Made by a program: the position numbers and the translations under genes
Notes under the pieces: generated by a model
Seen by the model: the letters and a program-made list of their open reading frames with translations, nothing else
Database searches by the model: none
What the model was told of the DNA's origin: nothing
Source of the DNA: GCA-2862545 sp047609825
Lineage (GTDB): Bacteria; Myxococcota_A; UBA796; GCA-2862545
Reading direction: 5' to 3'
Assembly: GCA_047609825.1 (NCBI GenBank)
Contig: JBLFXJ010000079.1
Span: 1-25,230 of the forward strand
DNA: 25,230 bases
In this document: positions 1 to 7,865 of the stretch, piece by piece
Layout of the letters: every line of letters begins with the position of its first letter
Numbering within the stretch: position 1 is the stretch's first letter

Positions 1-181
1 CCTCCGGAAGCGCCGGGTTGTCTTCCCGAACCGCAGACAGGATCTCGACCCGCTTGATCGAGTCGATGCCAAGGTCGGCCTCCAGCTCCATCGTCAGATC
101 GAGCATGTCGGCGGGGTAGCCCGTCTTATCAGCGACGACGGACAGCAGGAGCGCCTGTACGTCGATGGACGGAGCCGCCGC
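1..181 (-). repeat. ACP-coding repeat, copy 2 (truncated by window edge)
   Basis: These bases match 280-460 at a fixed offset of 279 bases (93 codons) with a single difference, at 128 versus 407. That difference is a synonymous GAT/GAC Asp codon. The repeat encodes most of the second ACP domain, including its phosphopantetheine Ser. Identity stops at 182, in the Ala-Pro linker. Confidence 0.95.
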
Positions 182-3100
182 AACAGGGGCGGCCACTGCC
201 GGCGCCGAGGCCACCGTGGCACCGAGGTAGTCGACGATCTGGCCGAGGGTGCGCAGCTGCGCCATCTCGCCCGGGTCGACCTCCGGAAGCGCCGGGTTGT
301 CTTCCCGAACCGCAGACAGGATCTCGACCCGCTTGATCGAGTCGATGCCAAGGTCGGCCTCCAGCTCCATCGTCAGATCGAGCATGTCGGCGGGGTAGCC
401 CGTCTTGTCAGCGACGACGGACAGCAGGAGCGCCTGTACGTCGATGGACGGAGCCGCCGCCACGGGTGCCGCGACCGGCGCAGGCGCAGCGGGACGCGGG
501 GGCTTCGGGGGGGCCGGCGCACGGGCGGCGATCGGCGTGGGCGCAGGCGACGCGGCGACGGGGGCGCGGGGCGCGGGTGCAGGCCGGGCGAACGCAGGTG
601 CAGGTGCAGGTGCAGGTGCAGGCCGGGCGAAGGTCGGTGCTGGCGCAGCTGGCAGACGCGTCGCAGTGGCAGAGGCATCGGCTCCGGTCGCCAGCGCGGC
701 AAAGCCGGTCAGCGAGGTCTCCATCGCCTGAAGGAAGGCCACATGACTGTCGGCCATGGTGGACTGGTAGGCCGCGTGAGCCTCGGCGAGGGATGCCTGC
801 GCGCCTTCGTAGGCAGCGAGCCAGCCATCATCGGCTGGGCCCGCGGCGCGAACGGGGCTGGAGGCAGCCCGCCGGATCTGAGCCACCGGCGCCTGGGCCG
901 CAGCCGCTGGGGCGTCGACGTAGACAGGCACCTCGACGGGCACCTCGACCCTCACCTCCACGGGCACCTCGATGCGCTGGGGCTCGGGCAACGGGCGCGG
1001 ACCGTTTGGCCGGGGCAGTACCGCAGACCCACCCTTCGGCGGGTAGGGCTTGTTGTAGTTCGCGCCGTTCAGCGACAGCCGCAGGCGCGGAACCTTGCGA
1101 TCGTGCGGATCGGTCGGCACGCGGAATCCATCCCACAGGACGGGCAGGTCGAGCGCGACGCCGGCCACGAACAGGCTGCCGAGCGCGTCGAAGAACGACA
1201 GGATGTCGTCTTTCTTCCTCCGGTCTACCGGCACCGCCGTGTGCGGCCGGTCGCCGAGCGTGTCGGACACCAGGCCGGTGAGCACGTTGCCAGGGCCGAC
1301 CTCGACGAACGTGCGCACGCCATCGGCCCACATCGCCTCGATCTGCTCGGCGAACCGCACCGGCTGCGCGATGGCGCCGCCCAGGACCGAGCGCACGGCG
1401 TCAGCGTCGGCGGGGTAGGGGGCCGCGGTGGTGTTGCACCAAGTGGGGATCGTGGGCGCGCCGACCTCGATCGAGCCCAGGAACTCGGTGAATGCAGGGG
1501 CGGAGTCGGCGACCACCGGGCTGTGGAAGGCGGTAGCCACGGTCAGACGCTTGGGCTCGAGGCCACGGCCCACGAGGTCGCGCTCCACCGCCTCGATGGC
1601 TGCGGTGGGCCCAGACAACACCACCTGGCGGTGGCTGTTGTGGTTCGCGATGACCACGTCAGGATGGGCCGAGAGCACCGGCTCGACATCGGCGCGATCG
1701 GCAGGTACCGCGGTCATCGACCCCGGCGTGCCGGCTGCGGCCTCGGCCATGAGCTCACCGCGGCGGCGGGCGACGCGCAGCAGGTCGTCCTGGGAGATGG
1801 CGCCGGCTGCGCACAGGGCCGTCACCTCGCCGTAGGAATGCCCGCCGACCGCATCCGGCGTGACGCCGAGCGCGGTCAGGAGCCCGAGGTGACCGAGGCT
1901 GACGGCCCCGATGGCGGGCTGGGCCCACTCGGTGCGACGAAGGGTCTCGACCTGGGCGGTGCGCTCGTCGTCGGTGAAGGCCGAGCGAGGGAACACCACG
2001 TTGTGGAGCCCCACATCGCCGAGGTCGAGGTCCGCGGCTGCGTCGAACGGCGCGCGCGCGGCGTCCCACAGAATCGCGGTGCCAGCGCCCATGTCCACGT
2101 ACTGGCTCCCCTGGCCGGGGAACAGGAATGCTACCTTCCCGGGGGCGGAGGCGGTGCTGTACCGCACCATGGTGGGCGTGGACCACGCAGCGTCAGGGGC
2201 CGCGCTGATGCGGTCGGCGGCCTGGGTCAGCTTCTTCGCCAGGTCAGCTTCGGACGTGGCCACCACCGCGAGGCGGCACGGCAGGGTGGCGTCGAGGTCA
2301 CGCTGGGTGGACCAGGCCGCGAAGGCGAGGAAGTCCGGCTCCGTGCTCTGCTGGGCCAAGGCCCGCGCCCGGCTGACCAGTCCGGCGGGGGTCGCATCCG
2401 AGAGCACGACCAGCTCGCCCGGGGTGGTGCGGAGCCGCTTCGCGGCGTTCGAACCGGTGTACTCCTCGAGTGCGAGGTGGAAGTTGCTCCCGCCGAACCC
2501 GAACGAACTGACCGAGGCGCGGCGCGGATGTGCGCTGCCGCGGATCCAGGGGCGCGTCCGAGTGTTCAGGTAGAACGGCGTCTGTGGCAGGTTCAGCTTC
2601 GGGTTCGGGGCGGCGACCTTGATCGTGGGCGGCAGCACCTTGTGCTGCAGCGCCATCACCACCTTGAACAGCCCGGCAGCTCCGGCCGCGGCCTTCGTGT
2701 GCCCGATCTGGGACTTCACCGAGCCCACCGCACACCACTGGCGGTCCGTACGACCCGATTCGTCGAACGCGATCTCGAGTCCGGCGAACTCGGCGGCATC
2801 ACCAGCCTTCGTGCCGGTGCCATGCGCCTCCACCAGCTCTACCGTGTCCGCGCCGTAGCCCGCGGAGCTGTAGGCCCGTCGCAGCGCCTTCGCCTGACCC
2901 TCGGACACGGGCGCATACACACTCTTCGACCGGCCGTCGGAGCTCGAGCCGAGGCCCTTGAGTACCGCGTAGATCCGGTCTCCGTCACGTTCCGCATCTT
3001 CGAGGCGCTTGAGCGCCACCATGCCCAGCCCCTCGCCGAGCAGGGTGCCGTCGGCCCGATCGGAGAACGGCGCACACTCGCCGGTGGGGGACAGCGCCGG

Positions 3101-3850
3101 CGTCTTGCTGAAACACATGTACATGAAGATGTCGTTCATGGTGTCGCAGCCGCCGGTGATCACCAGGTCGGACTGGCCGAGCTGCAGTTCGTTCACCGCC
3201 ATGGACATCGCACTGAAGCTCGACGCGCACGCCGCATCCGTGACGCAGTTCGTGCCGCCGAGGTCGAGGCGGTTGGCGATGCGCCCCGCGACCACGTTGC
3301 CGAGCAGGCCAGGGAAGCTCGACTCTTGCCACGGCACGTAGTGATCCGCGATGCGCTGGCAGGCTTCCTGGACCTCGTCCTCGGGCAGCCCCATGTCGCG
3401 GAGCGCCTTCTGCCACACCGGCTTCTGGAGCCGGTTCACCATGGTGCCGAGCAGCTCCTGCGCGCTCGTCACGCCCAGGATCACCGACACCCGGTCCCGA
3501 TCCATCTCCTGGAACTGCCCGCCGGTGGCGTCGTCGAGCACCTGCTTCGCCACCACCAGAGCCAGGAGCTGGGTGGTGTCCGTGGCGGGCACGATGCTGG
3601 GAGGCACGCCCCACTCCAGAGGATCGAAGTCCACATCTGGGAGGAAGGCGCCCCGGTGCGCGTAGGTCTTGTCCTGCGCGCTCTGGTCGGGGTCGTAGTA
3701 GTCGTCGATGAGCCAGTGGCTCTCAGGGATGTCTGTCACGAGGTCGCGACCGGCGAGGATGTCGCGCCAGAATCCGCCGACCGAGACGGATCCGGGGAAC
3801 AGGGCGCTGACGCCGACTACGGCGATGGGCTGCTGGCGTGGACGGGACAT
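1..3850 (-). CDS. pfaA: PfaA-type polyunsaturated fatty acid synthase, KS-AT-(ACP)n, 3' end outside window
   Basis: Large subunit of an iterative PUFA/polyketide synthase, cytosolic; it condenses malonyl units on tandem acyl carrier proteins. About 1283 residues are visible from the ATG at 3848-3850, which has GAGG five bases upstream. The ketosynthase (about 8-440) has its active Cys208 in TDAACASS, the first His in VEAHGTGT and the second in KSQIGHTKAAAG. The acyltransferase (about 580-870) has FPGQGSQ, GHSYGEV (Ser672) and AFHSPVV, the Phe-His pairing expected for malonyl-CoA. A VEVP-rich linker, a helical stretch and Ala-Pro linkers follow, then ACP1 (Ser1171) and ACP2 (Ser1264), both in GIDSIKR, the form typical of PUFA synthase ACPs. 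More ACPs and a ketoreductase probably lie beyond the edge. pfaD lies 11 bases upstream. The PUFA assignment rests on the ACP motif and pfaD; the product chain length cannot be read. Confidence 0.93.
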   Translation of the reverse strand, partial: MSRPRQQPIAVVGVSALFPGSVSVGGFWRDILAGRDLVTDIPESHWLIDDYYDPDQSAQDKTYAHRGAFLPDVDFDPLEWGVPPSIVPATDTTQLLALVVAKQVLDDATGGQFQEMDRDRVSVILGVTSAQELLGTMVNRLQKPVWQKALRDMGLPEDEVQEACQRIADHYVPWQESSFPGLLGNVVAGRIANRLDLGGTNCVTDAACASSFSAMSMAVNELQLGQSDLVITGGCDTMNDIFMYMCFSKTPALSPTGECAPFSDRADGTLLGEGLGMVALKRLEDAERDGDRIYAVLKGLGSSSDGRSKSVYAPVSEGQAKALRRAYSSAGYGADTVELVEAHGTGTKAGDAAEFAGLEIAFDESGRTDRQWCAVGSVKSQIGHTKAAAGAAGLFKVVMALQHKVLPPTIKVAAPNPKLNLPQTPFYLNTRTRPWIRGSAHPRRASVSSFGFGGSNFHLALEEYTGSNAAKRLRTTPGELVVLSDATPAGLVSRARALAQQSTEPDFLAFAAWSTQRDLDATLPCRLAVVATSEADLAKKLTQAADRISAAPDAAWSTPTMVRYSTASAPGKVAFLFPGQGSQYVDMGAGTAILWDAARAPFDAAADLDLGDVGLHNVVFPRSAFTDDERTAQVETLRRTEWAQPAIGAVSLGHLGLLTALGVTPDAVGGHSYGEVTALCAAGAISQDDLLRVARRRGELMAEAAAGTPGSMTAVPADRADVEPVLSAHPDVVIANHNSHRQVVLSGPTAAIEAVERDLVGRGLEPKRLTVATAFHSPVVADSAPAFTEFLGSIEVGAPTIPTWCNTTAAPYPADADAVRSVLGGAIAQPVRFAEQIEAMWADGVRTFVEVGPGNVLTGLVSDTLGDRPHTAVPVDRRKKDDILSFFDALGSLFVAGVALDLPVLWDGFRVPTDPHDRKVPRLRLSLNGANYNKPYPPKGGSAVLPRPNGPRPLPEPQRIEVPVEVRVEVPVEVPVYVDAPAAAAQAPVAQIRRAASSPVRAAGPADDGWLAAYEGAQASLAEAHAAYQSTMADSHVAFLQAMETSLTGFAALATGADASATATRLPAAPAPTFARPAPAPAPAPAFARPAPAPRAPVAASPAPTPIAARAPAPPKPPRPAAPAPVAAPVAAAPSIDVQALLLSVVADKTGYPADMLDLTMELEADLGIDSIKRVEILSAVREDNPALPEVDPGEMAQLRTLGQIVDYLGATVASAPAVAAPVAAAPSIDVQALLLSVVADKTGYPADMLDLTMELEADLGIDSIKRVEILSAVREDNPALPE
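280..460 (-). repeat. ACP-coding repeat, copy 1
   Basis: First translated copy of the tandem ACP module, equal to 1-181 apart from one synonymous base. The flanking linker sequence to its right (from 461) differs from the linker beside the other copy, so the shared block is bounded on that side. On the left it runs into sequence whose counterpart lies outside the window. Confidence 0.95.
577..631 (-). repeat. Hexanucleotide tandem repeat in the Ala-Pro linker of pfaA
   Basis: GCAGGT is repeated four times, followed by GCAGGC (594-623). It is flanked by a 16-base direct repeat, gtgcaggccgggcgaa, at 577-592 and 616-631. On the coding strand this gives alternating Ala-Pro between two copies of FARPAPAP. 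It forms a flexible linker before the first ACP and is a candidate site for length variation. Confidence 0.85.
918..975 (-). repeat. Short repeat encoding a VEVP-type linker in pfaA
   Basis: Variants of the 12-base unit gggcacctcgac encode repeated Val-Glu-Val-Pro and Val-Glu-Val-Arg tetrapeptides. They lie between the acyltransferase and the helical segment that precedes the ACPs. The alternating valines suggest an extended linker. No function beyond spacing can be read from the sequence. Confidence 0.75.
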
Positions 3851-3861
3851 GTGGACCTCGG

Positions 3862-5469
3862 TCAGGCGAGCGGACGCGGTTCAAAATGGAAGGCAGACGC
3901 CGGGATCGGCGCGCCGTAGCTCCGGAGCTGCTGGGCGCGCGTCACAGCGGCGGCGCCCTCGAGCAGGTTCCGGGCGATCTGGGCGACGGAGCGATTCTCC
4001 AGCGGCTCGAGGTACGATCCTGCGACCCACGCGTTGAACGCGCCCATCGCTGGACCACACCAGATCTGGTAGTCCATCTTCCGGCGGGGATCGCCGGCGA
4101 TGGCCCACCTGCTGGACAGGCCGAGGTACCAGCGGAACGCCAGCGCCATCTTGTGCTTCGGGTCGCGGGCAGCCTTGGCGACCTCGCGGGGATCTCGTGT
4201 GGCCCAGAACGATTCGGTGTTCTGCCACACCTCGTCCAGGCTCATCTGGAACAGCTGGCGCTCGAGCTGGGCCCGAAGCGCAGGCGGGAGATCGTCGAGC
4301 CCGTCAAAGCGGGTGTAGGCGTCGTACAGCTTCTGGGCGCGAACGCCGAACATCGTTCCGCGCTTGAGCACCTGCACGGTGACGCCGAGTTCGAACATGT
4401 CGGCGGCGGGTGCCATCACCACGTCTGCCAGATCGGCCACCGCGAGCAGCTGCTTGCCCTCGGCAGACAGGCCCGACTCGACCGCGGCCTGGTTCACCGA
4501 CCCGGTGAGGACGAACGCAGCGCCCAGGGCGAACGCCGCTGCGACCGCGCTCGGCGTTCCGAGGCCGCCGGCGGCGCCGATCCGGATGGGGCGGATGAAG
4601 CCGTGCTCGACCACCATCCGATCCCGCAGCCCGAGGATGGTCGGGAACAGGGCCGTGAGCGTCTGGTTGTCGGTGTGGCCGCCCGAATCGGCCTCGACGA
4701 TGACGTCTTCGGCGACCGGGAGCGAGCGGGCGAGCTCGGCCTCGGTACGGCTGAGGTGGCCATCTCGCACCAGGCGCTCGAGGATCTCGGCGGGCGGTGG
4801 CGCGAGGAAGCGCGCTGCCACCTCGGGACGCGAGATCTTCGCGAACAGGTAGTTGTCGCGGTGGATACGCCCATCTGGCAGCCGGCGCACGCCCGAGAAT
4901 GCGTACCGCACCACCATCTCGTTGATGCCCATGTAGGCGGACGCGCTCACCCGCCGAACGCCGCGCTCAAGGTAGAGCGCGACGGTCGCCATCTCGACCT
5001 CGGGCTCGTTGAGCGAGTGGATCAGGTTGCTGCCCCACGGCAGGTCGGTGCGTCCGAGAGCCGCCTCGAGCCGGTCCAGCCCCTCCGAGATCCGGGGAAC
5101 CGTCAAGCCGGCGGCGCCGAAGAAGCCGAGCATGCCGGCGCGGGCGGCGGCCACCACCATGTCGGTGGTGGCGATGCCGTTCGCCATCGCACCGGCCACG
5201 TACGGGAACCGGCTGCCGTGGGTCTCGTTGAAGCTGCGGTCGCCGAGCCACTCCGGGTACAGCGGTGGCAGCGACGCGAGCAGGGGCAGGCCGGAACCCC
5301 CAGGCTGAAAGTCGCCTCCGCGGGCGACGCCCACGCGTCCGGTCGCGGATTCGCGGACGACGTGCACGGGTTGGCGAAACGCGGCCGCCGCGGAACGAAG
5401 CTCCGCGTGGGTGAAGGCGGGCCGCCAAGGTCCGGGATTCCAGGTTCCGAGGGCTTGCAGACCGGTCAC
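3862..5469 (-). CDS. pfaD: PfaD-type trans-acting enoyl reductase of PUFA/polyketide synthesis
   Basis: FMN-dependent enoyl reductase (nitronate monooxygenase-like TIM barrel) that acts in trans on the PUFA synthase, reducing selected double bonds. It has 535 residues, the usual PfaD length. The family motifs EADSGGHTDN (about 258-268) and GSVNQAAVESG (about 322-331) are visible, and so is the PfaD-specific C-terminal region with FNAWVAGSYLEPLENR. The start is GTG at 5467-5469 with a weak AGAGG about ten bases upstream; no in-frame ATG lies nearby. The stop is 11 bases before pfaA. An enoyl reductase gene first and the KS-AT-ACP gene second is the order reported for myxobacterial pfa clusters, whereas marine gammaproteobacteria place pfaD last. 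A strong AAGGAGG at 5503-5509 has no start codon at a usable distance. Confidence 0.93.
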   Translation of the reverse strand: MTGLQALGTWNPGPWRPAFTHAELRSAAAAFRQPVHVVRESATGRVGVARGGDFQPGGSGLPLLASLPPLYPEWLGDRSFNETHGSRFPYVAGAMANGIATTDMVVAAARAGMLGFFGAAGLTVPRISEGLDRLEAALGRTDLPWGSNLIHSLNEPEVEMATVALYLERGVRRVSASAYMGINEMVVRYAFSGVRRLPDGRIHRDNYLFAKISRPEVAARFLAPPPAEILERLVRDGHLSRTEAELARSLPVAEDVIVEADSGGHTDNQTLTALFPTILGLRDRMVVEHGFIRPIRIGAAGGLGTPSAVAAAFALGAAFVLTGSVNQAAVESGLSAEGKQLLAVADLADVVMAPAADMFELGVTVQVLKRGTMFGVRAQKLYDAYTRFDGLDDLPPALRAQLERQLFQMSLDEVWQNTESFWATRDPREVAKAARDPKHKMALAFRWYLGLSSRWAIAGDPRRKMDYQIWCGPAMGAFNAWVAGSYLEPLENRSVAQIARNLLEGAAAVTRAQQLRSYGAPIPASAFHFEPRPLA

Positions 5470-5522
5470 GACGAATCAACCTCTAGCGGTGGGTATCGAA
5501 GCCCTCCTTATGGCTCCGGGTC

Positions 5523-5562
5523 ACCGTCTTTGTCACGGCTGGGTCATGGGGCCCGTGACGGT
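5523..5562. other. Overlapping inverted repeats in the fabG-pfaD spacer
   Basis: GTCACGG (5532-5538) pairs with CCGTGAC (5553-5559). ACCGTC (5523-5528) pairs with GACGGT (5557-5562). The two right arms share bases, so the stems exclude each other. No T- or A-run follows to make a standard terminator. This could be an operator or an alternative RNA structure in the 111-base gap upstream of pfaD. The pairing is visible; any function is inference. Confidence 0.4.
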
Positions 5563-5580
5563 CTGTTGACCGGCTCGCTC

Positions 5581-6306
5581 TCAGCTGTACAACCCGCCAT
5601 CCACCACGAAGCACTGGCCGGTGACGTAGGTGGCGCCAGGCCCGGCGAGGAACCGCACGATCGGCGCCACCTCCTCCGGGCGACCCAGGCGCTTCATAGG
5701 GATCTGGGACAGCGCATACTCGGTCGCTGTGTCTGACAGGTCCTTGGTCATGTCCGTCTCCACGAACCCGGGAGCGACCGCGTTGATCCTCACGTTCCTC
5801 CTGGCCATCTCGCGCGCCATTGTGCGGGTCATCGCCACGATGGCGCCCTTGGAGGCCGAGTAGTTGGCCTGGCCCACGTTGCCCCGCAGGGCGGTGACGC
5901 TGGCGATGTTCACGATCACCCCATCCCGGCGGCGGGACAGGATCGGCAGCACCGCGCGCGACATCCGGAACGTGCCGCCGGCGTTCACAGCGAGCACGTC
6001 GTCCCACTGGCTGTCCTTCAGGCGCATCGCGAGCCCGTCGGACGTAATGCCGGCGTTGTTCACCAGGATGGCCAGGTCGCCGAGCGCTGTAGCGGCCTCT
6101 ACCACCCGCGCGCAGTCCGCACTCTCGCACACATCTCCCTGCACGGCGACGCCGCCGATGGCCTCGGCGACGGCAGACGCAGAATCAGCGTCGCTCCGGT
6201 ACATCACCACCACCGTGGCCCCGCCGGCCGCCAGCTCCGCCGCGATGGCCGCTCCGATGCCACGTCCGCCACCGGTGACGATGGCCACCTGCCCACTCAG
6301 CTCCAT
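5581..6306 (-). CDS. fabG: FabG-type 3-oxoacyl-ACP reductase (SDR family)
   Basis: NADPH-dependent ketoreductase of the short-chain dehydrogenase family; it reduces 3-oxoacyl-ACP to 3-hydroxyacyl-ACP. It has 241 residues, the normal FabG size. The cofactor loop TGGGRGIG is at 11-18, NNAG at 83-86, and the catalytic Ser136, Tyr149 and Lys153 (YSASK) are present. The C-terminus ends in the usual GQCFVVDGG. I chose the ATG at 6306 because GGAGGG lies seven bases upstream and the FabG fold begins there. An in-frame ATG at 6327 overlaps the epmA stop as ATGA and would add seven residues. The gene lies between epmA and pfaD. PUFA synthases normally carry their own ketoreductase domain, so this enzyme may serve the synthase in trans, or general fatty acid synthesis. 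Confidence 0.9.
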   Translation of the reverse strand: MELSGQVAIVTGGGRGIGAAIAAELAAGGATVVVMYRSDADSASAVAEAIGGVAVQGDVCESADCARVVEAATALGDLAILVNNAGITSDGLAMRLKDSQWDDVLAVNAGGTFRMSRAVLPILSRRRDGVIVNIASVTALRGNVGQANYSASKGAIVAMTRTMAREMARRNVRINAVAPGFVETDMTKDLSDTATEYALSQIPMKRLGRPEEVAPIVRFLAGPGATYVTGQCFVVDGGLYS

Positions 6307-6323
6307 GCCTGCCCCCTCCGCGC

Positions 6324-7220
6324 TCATGCGCCCTCCGCTGCCGGGACTCGCCCCGGAGCGATGCCATCCCAGCCGCATGCCGCAGCCACCAATCGGTCCA
6401 ACCCCAGCGCGATGCCCGATGTCGGTGCCATGCGGTCCACCGCTCGGATCAGCGCCTCGTCCACCGGATGAGGAAGCTCCCCCATCGCCCGACGCGCGGT
6501 ATTCGCCGCCTCGAAGCGTCGGCGCAGCTCTGCGCCATCCGTAAGCTCCCAGAAGGCATTCGCCAGCTCGATACCGCCGATGAAGGCCTCGAATCGACAG
6601 GCAATCGGCCACTCACCGTCCGTGTCGACCCGGGCGAGGGCCGCTTGGCTCGCCGGCCAGTCCGAGACGAACACGCCGCCCTCGAGCCGCGGCTCCACAT
6701 CGGTGACCCACCGGCGCATGAACGCGTCGTCCCAGCACTCATCATGCTCCGAGAGATCGGCGATGGTCGCGGTCGCTGGATCGACCCCGGCGTGGCGCTT
6801 GAACAGCGCGCGGATGGTGGTGCGCTGCCAGGACGGCGGGGTGCCACCGACCGCCGTGAACGCGACCGCGACCAACGCTTGAACCTCGTCCATCAGGTCG
6901 GGGAGCGTCGCGCCCACCCGATACCACTCCACCATGGTGAACTCGCACCCGTGCCAGTCGCCGCGCTCGCGCTCACGCCAGCATGGCCCGATCTCGTAGA
7001 TACGGTCGAGCCCTGCCGCCAACACCCGCTTGAGCGCGAATTCCGGTGAGGTGCGCAGCCACTGACCGCTCGCGGCCACGGCGAACAGGTGCTCCTCCAT
7101 GGCCGGGGAGGGGACCCGCGCAGGGGTCGGCACCTCGAGGTAGCTGTGCGATGCAAACCAGGCGCGGAGGGCTGCGAGCACCTGTGCTCGGCGGCGCAGC
7201 CCGTCCGCGTCGATGGTCAC
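6324..7220 (-). CDS. epmA: EF-P (R)-beta-lysine ligase, EpmA/GenX/PoxA family
   Basis: Class II lysyl-tRNA-synthetase-like enzyme that attaches beta-lysine to the conserved lysine of elongation factor P and lacks a tRNA anticodon-binding domain. It has 298 residues, slightly shorter than the E. coli protein. Visible family blocks include RTSPEFALKRVLAAG (56-70), GCEFTMVEWYR (91-101, motif 2 region), GGIELANAFWELTD, and the motif 3 stretch GIALGLDRLVAA near the C-terminus. The start is GTG at 7218-7220, overlapping the efp stop as GTGA, which implies translational coupling. A longer reading frame extends upstream inside efp, but it gives only Arg/Gly/Ala-rich shadow sequence and was not used. 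The stop overlaps the alternative fabG start. Confidence 0.93.
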   Translation of the reverse strand: MTIDADGLRRRAQVLAALRAWFASHSYLEVPTPARVPSPAMEEHLFAVAASGQWLRTSPEFALKRVLAAGLDRIYEIGPCWRERERGDWHGCEFTMVEWYRVGATLPDLMDEVQALVAVAFTAVGGTPPSWQRTTIRALFKRHAGVDPATATIADLSEHDECWDDAFMRRWVTDVEPRLEGGVFVSDWPASQAALARVDTDGEWPIACRFEAFIGGIELANAFWELTDGAELRRRFEAANTARRAMGELPHPVDEALIRAVDRMAPTSGIALGLDRLVAAACGWDGIAPGRVPAAEGA

Positions 7221-7783
7221 TTGTTGACGCGCTCGACGTACTTGCCCTCGCGCGTGTCCACCTTGATGGTCGTGCCCTGCTCGATGAACAGCGGCACCTG
7301 CACCTCGGCCCCGGTCGACAACGTGGCAGTCTTGGTCGCGCCCTGTGCCGTGTTGCCCTTCGCTCCGGGCTCGCAGTAGGTGATCTCGAGCTCGACGAAG
7401 TGCGGAAGATCCACCGACACGGCCTTGCCCTTGTAGAACAACACCTCGATCTGCATCTCTTCGAGCAGCCACTTGGACTCGTCTTCTAGGTTCTCGACGG
7501 GGATGCCGATCTGCTCGAAGGACTCGATGTCCATGAAGTGGAAGAACTCACCGTCGGAATAGAGATACTGCATGGTGAGCACCTCCACGTCTGCCTCGGC
7601 GAGGGTCTCCGCAATCTTGAAGGTGCGCTCGAGCACCGCACCCGTGATCAGGTTCTTGACGCGGGTTCGGGTGAAGGCCTGGCCCTTGCCGGGCTTGACG
7701 AACTGGAAGTACACGACGGTGTAGGGCGCGCCATCGAGTTCGATCTTCAGGCCCTTCTTGATGTCGGACACCTTGTACGCCAC
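7217..7783 (-). CDS. efp: Translation elongation factor P
   Basis: EF-P binds between the ribosomal P and E sites and relieves stalling at consecutive prolines. It has 188 residues, full length. The N-terminal KOW-like domain carries the VKPGKGQAF loop, whose modified lysine is Lys33 here (Lys34 in E. coli). Two OB-fold domains follow, with TLSTGAEVQVPLFI and the C-terminal TTIKVDTREGKYVERV. The start is GTG at 7781-7783 with AGGAGG six bases upstream. It overlaps epmA by four bases and is the first gene of a minus-strand run leading into the PUFA synthase genes. epmB is divergent on the other side, so the lysine is very probably beta-lysylated. Confidence 0.97.
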   Translation of the reverse strand: MAYKVSDIKKGLKIELDGAPYTVVYFQFVKPGKGQAFTRTRVKNLITGAVLERTFKIAETLAEADVEVLTMQYLYSDGEFFHFMDIESFEQIGIPVENLEDESKWLLEEMQIEVLFYKGKAVSVDLPHFVELEITYCEPGAKGNTAQGATKTATLSTGAEVQVPLFIEQGTTIKVDTREGKYVERVNK

Positions 7784-7865
7784 GGGAGGCCTCCTGGAAA
7801 AGTCGAGCGGAACAGGGCGCCGCCCCTATCACGCCAGCCCTGCCGGGCCACGAAAGGGCCATGTC
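7784..7865. promoter_or_regulatory. Divergent intergenic region between efp and epmB
   Basis: These 82 bases must hold the start signals for both efp (minus) and epmB (plus). The efp ribosome binding site AGGAGG is clear. For epmB, AAAGGG lies about seven bases before the chosen GTG. I cannot assign convincing -35/-10 boxes on either strand. A GC-rich imperfect palindrome (agggcgccgcccct) sits near the middle. Confidence 0.5.

Noticed and set aside
1..460. CRISPR-like or mobile repeat
   Set aside because: The repeat unit is a coding ACP module in frame with pfaA, with linker rather than spacer sequence between copies.
743..3919. 1058-codon open frame on the plus strand opposite pfaA
   Set aside because: It is antisense to a fully recognisable KS-AT-ACP protein. 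Its translation is His/Arg/Gly-rich low-complexity text typical of shadow frames in GC-rich DNA.
3838..5736. 632-codon open frame on the plus strand opposite pfaD
   Set aside because: Antisense shadow of pfaD. No motif is seen, and the composition is biased to Arg, Gly, Glu and His.
6307..6612. Upstream extension of the fabG reading frame
   Set aside because: The extra residues overlap epmA and look like shadow sequence. The FabG fold starts at the ATG at 6306, which has a strong ribosome binding site.
7221..7472. Upstream extension of the epmA reading frame inside efp
   Set aside because: The added text is Arg/Gly/Ala-rich and unrelated to EpmA. The GTGA overlap gives a natural start.
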